Positions 54,279 to 62,489 of a stretch of 64,000 nt of DNA are shown one piece after another. The stretch is from NCBI RefSeq assembly GCF_001672815.1, contig NZ_LZKK01000260.1:17857-81856 (forward strand), given 5' to 3'. Under the pieces are notes generated by a model, which saw nothing but the letters and a program-made list of their open reading frames with translations, was not told where the DNA came from and made no database searches. Positions within the stretch are counted from its first letter, which is position 1, and every line of letters starts with the position of its first letter. The position numbers were made by a program, and so were the translations under genes. This DNA comes from Mycobacterium sp. E796. Its GTDB lineage: Bacteria > Actinomycetota > Actinomycetes > Mycobacteriales > Mycobacteriaceae.

Positions 54279-56153
54279 GTGGATCACAAACCCCCCGCCG
54301 CCGTCATCGAGTCGGCCCATCGCGACCATGCTCTGCCATTCGACGACACGAGGGACTTCGAGAGCGCCGATCGCGGCTTCATCGCGGCCCTGTCCCCGTG
54401 CGTCATCACAGCGGCCGACGGGCGCGTGGTTTGGGACAACGACGCTTACTCCTTCCTCACCGGTGACGCGCCGACGTCCGTGCATCCGAGCCTTTGGCGC
54501 CAATCGACGTTGGCCGCCAAGCAGGGGCTGTACGAGGTGGTCCCGGGCATCTACCAGGTCCGCGGCCTTGACATCTCGAACGTCACCTTCGTCGAGGGCG
54601 ACACCGGCGTCATCGTCATCGACCCGCTGATATCCACCGAGGTCGCGGCGGCGGCGCTAAACCTGTATCGCACCCACCGCGGCGGAGACCGTCCCGTCGT
54701 CGCGGTGATCTACACCCACAGCCACGTCGATCACTTCGGCGGCGTTCTCGGCGTCACCACGCAGGCCGACGTGGACAGCGGCGCGGTGGCGGTGCTGGCC
54801 CCGGAGGGCTTCACCGCGCACGCTGTCCAGGAGAACGTCTATGCCGGCCCGGCGATGACGCGGCGCGCGACCTACATGTACGGCTCCATGCTGGCGCGCG
54901 GACCGCAGGCCCACGTCGGTTGCGGCCTGGGTCAGGCCGCGTCCACCGGCGAGATCGGCATCATCGTCCCTACCGTCGACATCCGGGAGACCGGCGAGAA
55001 GCACACCATCGACGGTGTGGAGATCGAGTTCCAGATGGCGCCCGGCACCGAGGCGCCGGCCGAAATGCACTTCTACTTCCCGCGGTTCCGCGCGCTGTGC
55101 ATGGCCGAGAACGCCACCCACAACCTGCACAACCTGCTGACCCTGCGCGGCGCGCTGGTGCGCGACCCGCACGCCTGGTCGGGCTACCTGACCGAGGCCA
55201 TCGACGCGTTCGCCGATCGCGCCGACGTGGTGTTCGCCTCCCACCACTGGCCCACCTGGGGCCGGGCGGACATCGTCGAATTCCTTTCGCTGCAACGCGA
55301 TCTGTACGCCTACCTGCACGACCAGACGCTGCGCCTGCTCAACCAGGGGCACACCGGCGCCGAGATCGCCGAGGCGTTTCAAATGCCGCCCGCGCTGGAG
55401 CGCGCATGGCACACCCACGGGTACTACGGCTCGGTCAGCCACAACGTCAAGGCGGTCTACCAGCGCTACATGGGTTGGTTCGACGGCAACCCGGCGCGGC
55501 TGTGGCCCCATCCGCCGGAGGCGATCTCCCCTCGCTACGTCGACGCGATGGGCGGCATCGACCGGGTCGTCGAGCTCGCCCAGGCGGCGTTCGATGTCGG
55601 TGACTTCCGTTGGGCGGCAACGCTGCTCGATCATGCCGTCTTCACCGACAGCGGGCACGCGGCCGCCCGCTCGCTGTACTCCGATGTGTTGGAACAGCTG
55701 GCCTACGGTGCCGAGAACGCCACGTGGCGCAACTTCTTCCTGAGTGGGGCCGTCGAACTGCGCGAGGGCAACTTCGGCACCGCGGCCCAAGTCGCTTCTC
55801 CCACAATGCTTTCTCAGCTGACACCCGAGCAGATCTTCGACAGCCTCGCCATCCGGGTCAACGGACCGCGCAGCTGGGACCTTGACATCGCCGTCGACAT
55901 CGCGTTCGCCGACGCGGCCGCCAACTACCGGCTCAGCCTGCGCAACGGGGTGCTCGTGCACCGCCGAGTGGCGCCCGACCCGGCGACGGCGACGGTTACG
56001 GTGAACGCCGACAGCAAGTTTCGCCTGCTGGCGGCGGCGATGGGCGACTTCGCCTCGCCCGGTCTGGACGTTTCTGGTGACCAGTCGGCGCTGCAGGCCT
56101 TCCTCGGCGCGCTCGACGAGCCCGACCCGGCTTTCAACATCGTCACGCCGTAA
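54279..56153 (+). CDS. Type II alkylsulfatase (SdsA-like, Rv3762c homologue)
   Basis: This 624-residue metallo-beta-lactamase-fold sulfatase has zinc motif THSHVDHFGG (His147, His149, Asp151, His152), further metal residues in MAENATHNLHN and SHHWPTWG, a dimerisation region (about 380-490), and an SCP2-like C-terminal domain (about 510-624). SdsA-type enzymes cleave long-chain alkyl sulfates such as dodecyl sulfate by C-O bond cleavage. GTG at 54279 has no clear ribosome site. Divergent from lpqH across 172 bp. Confidence 0.92.
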   Translation: MDHKPPAAVIESAHRDHALPFDDTRDFESADRGFIAALSPCVITAADGRVVWDNDAYSFLTGDAPTSVHPSLWRQSTLAAKQGLYEVVPGIYQVRGLDISNVTFVEGDTGVIVIDPLISTEVAAAALNLYRTHRGGDRPVVAVIYTHSHVDHFGGVLGVTTQADVDSGAVAVLAPEGFTAHAVQENVYAGPAMTRRATYMYGSMLARGPQAHVGCGLGQAASTGEIGIIVPTVDIRETGEKHTIDGVEIEFQMAPGTEAPAEMHFYFPRFRALCMAENATHNLHNLLTLRGALVRDPHAWSGYLTEAIDAFADRADVVFASHHWPTWGRADIVEFLSLQRDLYAYLHDQTLRLLNQGHTGAEIAEAFQMPPALERAWHTHGYYGSVSHNVKAVYQRYMGWFDGNPARLWPHPPEAISPRYVDAMGGIDRVVELAQAAFDVGDFRWAATLLDHAVFTDSGHAAARSLYSDVLEQLAYGAENATWRNFFLSGAVELREGNFGTAAQVASPTMLSQLTPEQIFDSLAIRVNGPRSWDLDIAVDIAFADAAANYRLSLRNGVLVHRRVAPDPATATVTVNADSKFRLLAAAMGDFASPGLDVSGDQSALQAFLGALDEPDPAFNIVTP

Positions 56154-56161
56154 TCGATACC

Positions 56162-56245
56162 GCGAGCAGTCCCCCGCAAGCGGGAGGTGCCCCCAGCAAA
56201 AGCCCCTCAAATGGCGCTGAATTGGGTGCTTTTGCGTCTGCTCGC
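56162..56245. terminator. Family A palindrome with an inserted segment, between convergent genes
   Basis: Outer arms gcgagcag (56162-56169) and ctgctcgc (56238-56245) and inner arms gcaaaagc (56196-56203) and gcttttgc (56228-56235) match the perfect palindrome at 2607-2666. The left arm is split by about 26 bp holding its own hairpin (cccccgcaagcggga). The element ends 4 bp before the stop of the quinone oxidoreductase gene, as family A does at fadE35. Confidence 0.6.
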
Positions 56246-56249
56246 GCTA

Positions 56250-57224
56250 CTAAGGTGCCACGTCGATGACCACCTTGCCGAGCACCTTTCGCTCGGCAAC
56301 ATGTCGCAGCGCGGCCGGGGCCTCGGAAAGTGGGAAGCGGGCGCCGATGTAGGGCCGGATCGTGCCGGCGGCGAACATCTGCTCCAGCTCGCGCATGTCG
56401 CGCGCGGCGTCGTCGGGCCGGTCGCCCATGAAAGTGCGGATCTCCATGCCGCGGATCGTGATTCCCTTGAGCAGGACCAGGTTCAGCGGGATGGACGGGA
56501 TGGTGCCCGACGCGTAGCCGAGGGTGATGAAGCTGCCGCCGCGGGCCAGGCCGCGCAGCGCGGGCTCCGAGTACGGACCGCCGACGGGGTCCAGGACCAC
56601 CCGGGCGGAGTCGCCTGTGAGCTCGCGGATGCGCGTTTTGAGGTCCTCGTGGTCGTAGTCGACGGTGGCCTCGGCGCCGCGCCGCCGGCACAGCTCGAGT
56701 TTTTCGGGACTCGAGGCGGCGGCCAGCACGCGGGCGCCCATCGCGACCGCCAGGTCGACGGCCGCCAGCCCCACACCACCGGCGGCGCCCAGCACCACCA
56801 CCCAATCACCCTGTGCTACTTCGGCAATCGACCGCAGCGCGTGATAAGCGGTGCGATAGGTGACACCGAACGCCGCGGCCGCCGCGAAGTCGGCGCCGTC
56901 GGGTATGAGCGCGGCCGCTCTCGAATCGAGCAGCGCCCGCTCGGCGAACGCGCCGGTCGGGGTGGTCGCGGAGACCCGCTGCCCCAAGCGAAACGGGCTG
57001 CCCTCGCCGACCGCCACCACCTCACCGGCCAGCTCACTGCCCGGGACGAACGGAACCGGAATCTTCACCTGATACTTGCCCGCGATCAACAGCACGTCGG
57101 GGAAGTTGACCGCCGCGGCGTGCACCCGAACCACCAGCTGGCCGGGTCCGGGGACCGGATCGGGGAGGTCGTCGAAGACCAGGTCCTCCGGTGTGCCATA
57201 CGACCGGCAGACGACGGCGCGCAT
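56250..57224 (-). CDS. Quinone oxidoreductase / enoyl-reductase-like MDR protein
   Basis: This 324-residue medium-chain reductase has the GroES-like half with VNFPDVLLIAGKYQ, the nucleotide loop VLGAAGGVGLAAVDLAVAMGARV, and a PSIPLNLVLLKG segment typical of NADPH:quinone oxidoreductase 2-like enzymes. No zinc cysteines. The ATG overlaps the last base of the TetR stop. It is the last gene of the operon kinase, SDR, dehydrogenase, TetR, reductase, so an acyl-CoA or enone reduction step in the same pathway is plausible. Confidence 0.9.
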   Translation of the reverse strand: MRAVVCRSYGTPEDLVFDDLPDPVPGPGQLVVRVHAAAVNFPDVLLIAGKYQVKIPVPFVPGSELAGEVVAVGEGSPFRLGQRVSATTPTGAFAERALLDSRAAALIPDGADFAAAAAFGVTYRTAYHALRSIAEVAQGDWVVVLGAAGGVGLAAVDLAVAMGARVLAAASSPEKLELCRRRGAEATVDYDHEDLKTRIRELTGDSARVVLDPVGGPYSEPALRGLARGGSFITLGYASGTIPSIPLNLVLLKGITIRGMEIRTFMGDRPDDAARDMRELEQMFAAGTIRPYIGARFPLSEAPAALRHVAERKVLGKVVIDVAP

Positions 57225-57844
57225 TACCCGATCCCCAGGCCGCGCAGGCAGAAGCCCACCAGGTGTGCGATGTCGTCGGGCTGGGGGCGGTCGCCGGATC
57301 CCACGTATCGACGCATGGTCGCGGCGGTGCAGGAGAACACCGCCTCGACGTCGCGGTCGACGTCGGTGCTGCCCAGCGTCTCGATGGGCTCGATGAGAAG
57401 ATCCCGTAGCGGCCGCAGCATTTCCGTGTCGGCCACTCGCCAATTGGGCGCCGACATCTGCCCGGCCGCCGCGCGGCTCATGCTGATCAGGTGCGGGTCG
57501 GCCACCTGGGCCAGCGTGCCCTCGATCCAGCGCGCAACCTGGTCTTCCGGCATGGATTCCTTGGCCATCTGGTGCTGCAGGTAGGACTCGACGATGGCCA
57601 CGCCGCGTTCCATGACCGCCAGGATGAGCTCGTCCTTGCCGGCGAAATACCGGTAGAACGCCTTGTTCGACGAGCCGGCCTCGGCGACGATGTCGCTTAC
57701 CCGTGGCTCTTCGGGCGCGACGCGTTCCATCACCCGCACCGCCGCGGCCAGGATCCGCTCGACCTCCTCGGTCGCCTCACGCTGGCGGTCGTCCAGGGCG
57801 CGCTCGACCGCCGCGGTGACCCTGCTACTGGCCAACGAGCTCAC
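57224..57844 (-). CDS. TetR-family regulator
   Basis: This 206-residue TetR protein has the N-terminal HTH (about 20-65: EVERILAAAVRVMERVAPEEPRVSDIVAEAGSSNKAFYRYF in two parts) and a helical ligand domain. GTG at 57844 overlaps the dehydrogenase gene by 20 bp; a longer frame upstream lies within that gene. It sits inside the operon it probably controls. A perfect 13-bp inverted repeat upstream of the first gene (61001-61029) is the obvious operator candidate. The inducer may be an acyl-CoA. Confidence 0.9.
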   Translation of the reverse strand: MSSLASSRVTAAVERALDDRQREATEEVERILAAAVRVMERVAPEEPRVSDIVAEAGSSNKAFYRYFAGKDELILAVMERGVAIVESYLQHQMAKESMPEDQVARWIEGTLAQVADPHLISMSRAAAGQMSAPNWRVADTEMLRPLRDLLIEPIETLGSTDVDRDVEAVFSCTAATMRRYVGSGDRPQPDDIAHLVGFCLRGLGIG

Positions 57845-59108
57845 CGTATTTGGCGCGCGCGGCCTCGAGTCGTACGTCCAGCATCTCGCTCGGCCAGTCG
57901 CCCTCTTCGGCGTCGTAGCCCTTGAGCAGCATCCGCGCCAGGTTGACCTTGTGCGCCTCGGTCGGACCGTCGGCCAGGCCGAGCGCGATGCCGCCGAGCA
58001 GCACGTTGACCAGTGGCAGCTGGTCGGTGAGCCCGAGGGCACCATGGACCTGAATCGCCCGCAGCGCAATCGATTTCAACACCTGCGACGCCAGGATCTT
58101 GCAGGCGGCGATCTCGGCGCGGGCGGCGCGCTCGTCGCCGTTGTCGATCAGCCAGGCAGCGTGCAGCACGGTCAGCCGGAACGGGATCAGCTCCGTGTAT
58201 GAGTCGGCGACGAACTCCTGCACCAACTGCTTGTCGGCCAGCGAGCTGCCCTGGGTGAAGCGGCTTTTCGCGCGCCGCGACATCATCTCGACGGCTCGCT
58301 GCGCCATCCCGATCGAGCGCATCGCGTGGTGCAGCCGGCCGCCGGCCAGGCGGGTCTGCAGGATCAGGAAGCCCTGACCGGGTTCGCCGAGCAGCGCCTC
58401 CGAAGGCACCCGCACCCCGTCGTAGTGGACCAGGGAATGCCCCGGCTCGTGGGGATCGGCGCCGACGAGGTGGTGGGTGGCCTCCACGTTCAGGCCGGGG
58501 GTGCCGGCCGGGATGAGGAACGTTGAGGCGCCCTGGTGGACGGGCACGTCGGGGTCCGTGATCGCCACGACGATGAAGAACGACGCGACGGACGCGTTGG
58601 AGGAGAAGTACTTTCGCCCGGTGATGATCCAGTCGTCCCCGTCGCGGACCGCCCGGGTGGTGAAGACGCGCGGGTCCGCGCCGCCCTGCGGTTCGGTCAT
58701 CGAGAAGCAGGAAAAGATCTCCCCGGACAGCAGCCCGGACAGATAGCGGTCCTTCTGGTCCTGGGTTCCGAAGCGGGCGATGATCTCCGCGTTGCCGGTG
58801 TCGGGCGCCTGGGTTCCGAACACGATCGGCGCCCACGGGCTGCGCCCGAGGATCTCGTTGATCAGCGTCAGCTTGACCGCGCCGAACCCCTGCCCGCCGA
58901 GCTCCGGCCCCAAATGCGGCGCCCACAGGCCGTTGTCGCGGACCTGCTGCTTGAGCGGATCGACGATCCGGCGCCGCTCGTCGTTGAGCGGCAGGAACTC
59001 ACAGCCTCCGAATAGCACCTCGAGGGGCTCAACCTCCTCGCGCACGAACTCGCGGATCCAGGTCAGCTTCTTTTCGAACTCCGGTTCGGTGGAGAAGTCC
59101 CAGGACAT
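57825..59108 (-). CDS. Acyl-CoA dehydrogenase (ACAD10/11-like)
   Basis: This 427-residue dehydrogenase has FSCFSMTEPQGGADP (flavin/substrate loop), GRKYFSSNASVASFFIVV, and the C-terminal IQVHGALGLTDQLPLV flavin-binding motif. The pattern is of the ACAD10/ACAD11 branch. Together with the APH-type kinase two genes upstream it recreates, as separate genes, the two domains fused in eukaryotic ACAD11, where a 4-hydroxyacyl-CoA is phosphorylated and then eliminated. ATG at 59108. The 75-bp gap to the SDR gene has no terminator. Confidence 0.92.
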   Translation of the reverse strand: MSWDFSTEPEFEKKLTWIREFVREEVEPLEVLFGGCEFLPLNDERRRIVDPLKQQVRDNGLWAPHLGPELGGQGFGAVKLTLINEILGRSPWAPIVFGTQAPDTGNAEIIARFGTQDQKDRYLSGLLSGEIFSCFSMTEPQGGADPRVFTTRAVRDGDDWIITGRKYFSSNASVASFFIVVAITDPDVPVHQGASTFLIPAGTPGLNVEATHHLVGADPHEPGHSLVHYDGVRVPSEALLGEPGQGFLILQTRLAGGRLHHAMRSIGMAQRAVEMMSRRAKSRFTQGSSLADKQLVQEFVADSYTELIPFRLTVLHAAWLIDNGDERAARAEIAACKILASQVLKSIALRAIQVHGALGLTDQLPLVNVLLGGIALGLADGPTEAHKVNLARMLLKGYDAEEGDWPSEMLDVRLEAARAKYGELVGQ

Positions 59109-59183
59109 TCGAATGCTCCTATTCGTTCATTTGGTGGCGACCCGCGGCGCCCGGCTGCGCCGCGCTTGCGATCGCCACGTCTG

Positions 59184-59948
59184 CTACGGAATTCCGCCGT
59201 CGGCGCGCAGGATCGAGCCGGTGGTGAAACTGGAGGCGTCGGACGCCAGAAACAGTGCGGCGCCGACGATTTCGCGAGGGTCGCCGGCGCGCTGCAACGC
59301 CAGGTGCCCGAACGGCTTGCCTTTGGCCCTCTCGAGGTTCCAGGCCTTGCTGACGTCGGTCAGGAACGGCCCGGCCATCAGCGTGTTGACCCGGACATCC
59401 GGTCCGAACGCCTTTGCCAGCGCCTCGGTCATGGCATTCAGGCCCGCCTTGGCCGAGGCGTACGGGACGATGTCGGGGGCCGGCCGCAGCGAACCGGCCG
59501 TGCTCACGTTGATGATCGATCCGCGCCCGGCCGCGACCATCCGCTCGCCCACCAACGCCGATAACCGGAAGGGCCCCTTGAGGTTCAGGTTGAGCACCGC
59601 GTCGAAGAGCTTCTCGGTGACGTCGGTCAGCTTGTCGTACAAGGGCGACATGCCCGCGTTGTTGATCAACGTGTCGACCCTGCCGAACCGTTCGTAAGTG
59701 GCCTCGACCAGGCCGTCGAGTTGGTCCCACCGCCCGACGTGTACCTGGTAGGGCATCGCGGAGCGGCCGGTCTCGGCCTCGATCTCCTTGGCCGTCGACA
59801 CGCAGTTGTCCATGTTGCGGCTGGCGATCACCACGTCGGCGCCGCAGTGGGCGACGGCGAACGCCATCTCGCGTCCCAGCCCGCGGCTGCCGCCGGTGAT
59901 CAGCACCACCCGGTCGGTGAGGTCGAAAAGCTGCTCCGCATAGCCCAT
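59184..59948 (-). CDS. Short-chain dehydrogenase/reductase
   Basis: This 254-residue classical SDR has TGGSRGLGREMAFAV (cofactor loop, about 19-33), the NNAGMSP box, Ser in IINVSTAGS, the catalytic YASAKAG and a PG-like VNTLMAGPFLTD turn. It probably oxidises or reduces a hydroxyacyl-CoA in the pathway of the neighbouring kinase and dehydrogenase. ATG at 59948, one base after the kinase stop codon. Confidence 0.92.
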   Translation of the reverse strand: MGYAEQLFDLTDRVVLITGGSRGLGREMAFAVAHCGADVVIASRNMDNCVSTAKEIEAETGRSAMPYQVHVGRWDQLDGLVEATYERFGRVDTLINNAGMSPLYDKLTDVTEKLFDAVLNLNLKGPFRLSALVGERMVAAGRGSIINVSTAGSLRPAPDIVPYASAKAGLNAMTEALAKAFGPDVRVNTLMAGPFLTDVSKAWNLERAKGKPFGHLALQRAGDPREIVGAALFLASDASSFTTGSILRADGGIP

Positions 59949-59949
59949 T

Positions 59950-60981
59950 TCAGCGCGCCCCGGCCAGCTCGGCCGCGGTGGCGATGAGCCGCGGGATCAT
60001 CGCCCCGAAGGTGTCCTGGATGTTCGGGTCGACCTTTCCGGTCTTGACCCCCGCCGCATAGGTCTTCTCCAGCACGATGCCGAGCTTCCAGTTGGCCAGC
60101 ACCAGGTAATAGTCGATGTTCTCGGTGGACAGCCCGCTGATCTTCTCGTAGTGCTCGAGCAATTCGCTGCGCGTCGGCATGCCGCGCATGTCCAGATAGA
60201 ACCCGTCGGTGCTGGGCTCTTCGCCGTCGTAGCCCAGCAGCGCCCAGGCGAGATCGAGCAGCGGGTCACCGACCGTCGTCATCTCCCAGTCCACGATCGC
60301 GGCCAACCGCGCGGGCGCGCCGTGCGCGAACATCACGTTGGCGAACTGGTAGTCGCCGTGCATGATGCCGGGCTTGTAGTGGTCGGGCCGGTGGTTGCGC
60401 AACCAGTCGGCGGCCTCGTGCAGCCCGGGCAGCTCGCGCACCTTGTAGGCGTCGAGGAACGTCAGCCAGCGATCGACCTGTCGTTCGTGGAAGCCGTCCG
60501 GGCGCCCGAAGCCCTCGAGGCCTTGCTCGCGCCAATCCACCCGGCCGAGCTTGGCGGCGCCCTCGACAAGTTGGAACGCCAGCCCGCGCCGGGCCTCCAG
60601 GTCGGTGTCGAACGGCGCCTGCCACCCGCCGTCCATCGGGCTCCACCCGTCGATCGCCTGCATCACGTAGAACGGCATGCCCAGCACGGTGCCGGTGTCG
60701 TCGGCGGCGATCAGCGCCGCGTGTGGCACGTCGGTGCCCGACAGCGCGCGGACCAGCCGGATCTCGCGGAGCAGTCCGTCGATGCGGGCCGCGTCGGCGC
60801 GCGCGCCCGGCATCCGCAGCACCATGCGTTCGCCGCCGCGTTCGATCAGGTACAGGGTGTTCTGGGAACCGCCCTTGAGCTGGTTCAGCACCGGTTGCTC
60901 TCCGGCGCCGGGTGCGCCGCTCGCATCGAGCCAACGGGCAAGGACGCCCGGGTCCAGTTGGGTTTCGCTGACACTCGCCAT
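59950..60981 (-). CDS. APH-family kinase, 4-hydroxyacyl-CoA-kinase-like
   Basis: This 343-residue kinase-fold protein has LKGGSQNTLYLIERG (nucleotide loop), the catalytic loop IMHGDYQFANVMF and VDWEMTTVGDPLLDLAW. It is similar to the kinase domain of ACAD10/11 and to LvaA-type enzymes of levulinate catabolism. ATG at 60981 is chosen over a GTG nine bases upstream. First gene of the five-gene operon, 19 bp downstream of a perfect palindrome that includes a minus-10 box. Confidence 0.88.
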   Translation of the reverse strand: MASVSETQLDPGVLARWLDASGAPGAGEQPVLNQLKGGSQNTLYLIERGGERMVLRMPGARADAARIDGLLREIRLVRALSGTDVPHAALIAADDTGTVLGMPFYVMQAIDGWSPMDGGWQAPFDTDLEARRGLAFQLVEGAAKLGRVDWREQGLEGFGRPDGFHERQVDRWLTFLDAYKVRELPGLHEAADWLRNHRPDHYKPGIMHGDYQFANVMFAHGAPARLAAIVDWEMTTVGDPLLDLAWALLGYDGEEPSTDGFYLDMRGMPTRSELLEHYEKISGLSTENIDYYLVLANWKLGIVLEKTYAAGVKTGKVDPNIQDTFGAMIPRLIATAAELAGAR

Positions 60982-61000
60982 AGGCTGCACACCCCGCTCT

Positions 61001-61029
61001 CCGTGCGGAGAATGCTATTCTCCGCACGG
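61001..61029 (-). promoter_or_regulatory. Perfect 13-bp inverted repeat, TetR operator candidate
   Basis: ccgtgcggagaat (61001-61013) and attctccgcacgg (61017-61029) are exact reverse complements with a 3-bp centre. On the minus strand the centre carries TAGCAT, a good minus-10 box, about 28 bp before the kinase ATG. Binding by the operon's TetR protein would block the promoter. The divergent side faces the 3' end of the methyltransferase gene. Confidence 0.75.
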
Positions 61030-61048
61030 TGCGCAAAGCCCTCGACCG

Positions 61049-61720
61049 TTATCCGGGCTTGTGCGCGCTCAGCAGGAAGCCGGGCGCGATGAAGTGGCCG
61101 TCGTCGTCGAATCCGACGTCCGGCAACGGATCAACGGAAATCGCGAGCGCGCCGGCGTTGCCGTAGAGCCTGGCGGGGCGGAGGTCGTCGACTTGCCAGA
61201 GCTTTGCGACGGCGTCGTGCAGCTCGATCTCGGTGAAGCCGCGTGGGCCGGGCCGGTCGGCGCTCTGAGGGCCCAGGGCCCCCGCGGCGAACGCCAGGAT
61301 GTACAGCGCCGCCCCCGGCGCGGCGGCCCGGAAGATCGACTGCAGGTAGTCCTGGCGGCTCTCGGGCGGCAGCGCGTGGAACAGTCCGCTGTCGAGGATG
61401 GTGGAGAAGCGACCGTCGTAGCCCCGGAACTTGGTGACGTCGGCCTGCGCGAAAGTCGCTGTCGCCAGGCCTCGTTCGGCGGCCGCGGCGGCTGCCGCCT
61501 CGACCGCAGCCGCACTGGCGTCCAGGCCGACGACCGTGTACCCGCGCGCGGCGAGGGCGAGCGACAGGGCGGCGTGGCCGCAGCCGGAGTCCAGGACATC
61601 GCTGCGGATCTTGCCCTCGTCGATCAGCGCCGCCAGCTCGGGTTGCGGCCGGCCGATACTCCACGGCGGCGGTGTTTCCTGCCGGTAGGCGGCGTCCCAA
61701 TCCATCTGCGGCTGGGTCAT
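61049..61720 (-). CDS. Class I SAM-dependent methyltransferase
   Basis: This 223-residue methyltransferase has the SAM loop VLDSGCGHAALSLALAARG (about residues 43-61), GLDAS acidic loop and LDSGLFHALPPESR. An N-terminal WDAAYRQETPPPWSIGRPQPEL is typical of small-molecule methyltransferases of the TehB/thiopurine type in mycobacteria. ATG at 61720 with a strong AGGAGG upstream. It transcribes toward the kinase operon, 20 bp before its operator, so read-through is possible. Confidence 0.9.
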   Translation of the reverse strand: MTQPQMDWDAAYRQETPPPWSIGRPQPELAALIDEGKIRSDVLDSGCGHAALSLALAARGYTVVGLDASAAAVEAAAAAAAERGLATATFAQADVTKFRGYDGRFSTILDSGLFHALPPESRQDYLQSIFRAAAPGAALYILAFAAGALGPQSADRPGPRGFTEIELHDAVAKLWQVDDLRPARLYGNAGALAISVDPLPDVGFDDDGHFIAPGFLLSAHKPG

Positions 61721-61797
61721 CTCTCCTCCTCGGGATCGGTGTCGCGGGGCGCGATGAGAAACTGGGCGCTGCCCACCATCCGACGACGGGAACAAAC

Positions 61798-62436
61798 ATG
61801 CAAGTGCTCTTGGTCCGGCATGCGCTACCGCTGCGCAGCGAACACGGTGAGGGTTCCGACCCGGACCTGTCGGAGCAGGGGTGGGCGCAGGTCGATCGCC
61901 TGCCCGACGCGCTCGCCCGGTTTCCCATCGCGCGGGTGGTGAGCAGCCCGCAGCGGCGCGCCATTCAGACCGCCGAACCCGTCGCGGCCGCGCGCCGGCT
62001 CCGAGTCGAAATCGACGACCGATTCGCCGAATACGACCGCGACCTTCCCGTCTACATCCCGGTCGAGCAGATCAAAGCCGAACGACCGGAGGAATGGGCC
62101 CGCCTGGCCGAGGGGCATCTGCCCAGCGCGGTGGACGAGGACGCGTTTCGTGCGCGCGTCCGCGCGGGGGTCGACGACCTCGTCGCCGCCGCCGAACCCG
62201 AGGACACCGTCGCGGTGTTCAGCCATGGCGGAGTGATCAACGTGCTGCTGCACGAAATCCTGGGCACGACGCGGCTGTTGTCCTTCCCCGTCGACTACGC
62301 GTCGGTGACCCGGCTGCTGTTCTCGCGGACGGGTCAGGCGACGGTGGCGGGGGTCAACACCGTCGAGCATGTGTGGGATCTGTTGCCGCGAAACCAGCGG
62401 CTGCCCGGCGACGATGCAGGCCGTGGAACGGCCTGA
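61798..62436 (+). CDS. Histidine phosphatase (phosphoglycerate-mutase-like)
   Basis: This 212-residue protein has the catalytic LVRHALPL (His8), SSPQRRAIQTAEPVA, an Asp/Glu region EYDRDLPVYIPVEQ and the second His in VFSHGGVINVLL. It is a broad-specificity phosphatase rather than glycolytic mutase. ATG at 61798 has no good ribosome site. The last residues (GDDAGRGTA) are encoded by a family B repeat that supplies the stop codon, which suggests the 3' end was altered by repeat insertion. Divergent from the methyltransferase. Confidence 0.87.
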   Translation: MQVLLVRHALPLRSEHGEGSDPDLSEQGWAQVDRLPDALARFPIARVVSSPQRRAIQTAEPVAAARRLRVEIDDRFAEYDRDLPVYIPVEQIKAERPEEWARLAEGHLPSAVDEDAFRARVRAGVDDLVAAAEPEDTVAVFSHGGVINVLLHEILGTTRLLSFPVDYASVTRLLFSRTGQATVAGVNTVEHVWDLLPRNQRLPGDDAGRGTA

Positions 62437-62475
62437 GGTGGGGGAACCCCCAGCCGCGTAGCGGCGAAGGGGGAG
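62404..62475. repeat. Family B hairpin repeat followed by two further hairpins
   Basis: ccggcgacgatgc and ctgagg flank the stem aggccg/cggcct, the family B frame. ggggg/ccccc (about 62440-62451) and gccgc/gcggc (about 62453-62465) follow, ending in gaaggggga. The block spans the stop of the phosphatase gene and the gap before the fadE36-type gene. Confidence 0.6.
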
Positions 62476-62489
62476 AGTCGGGCAAATCG

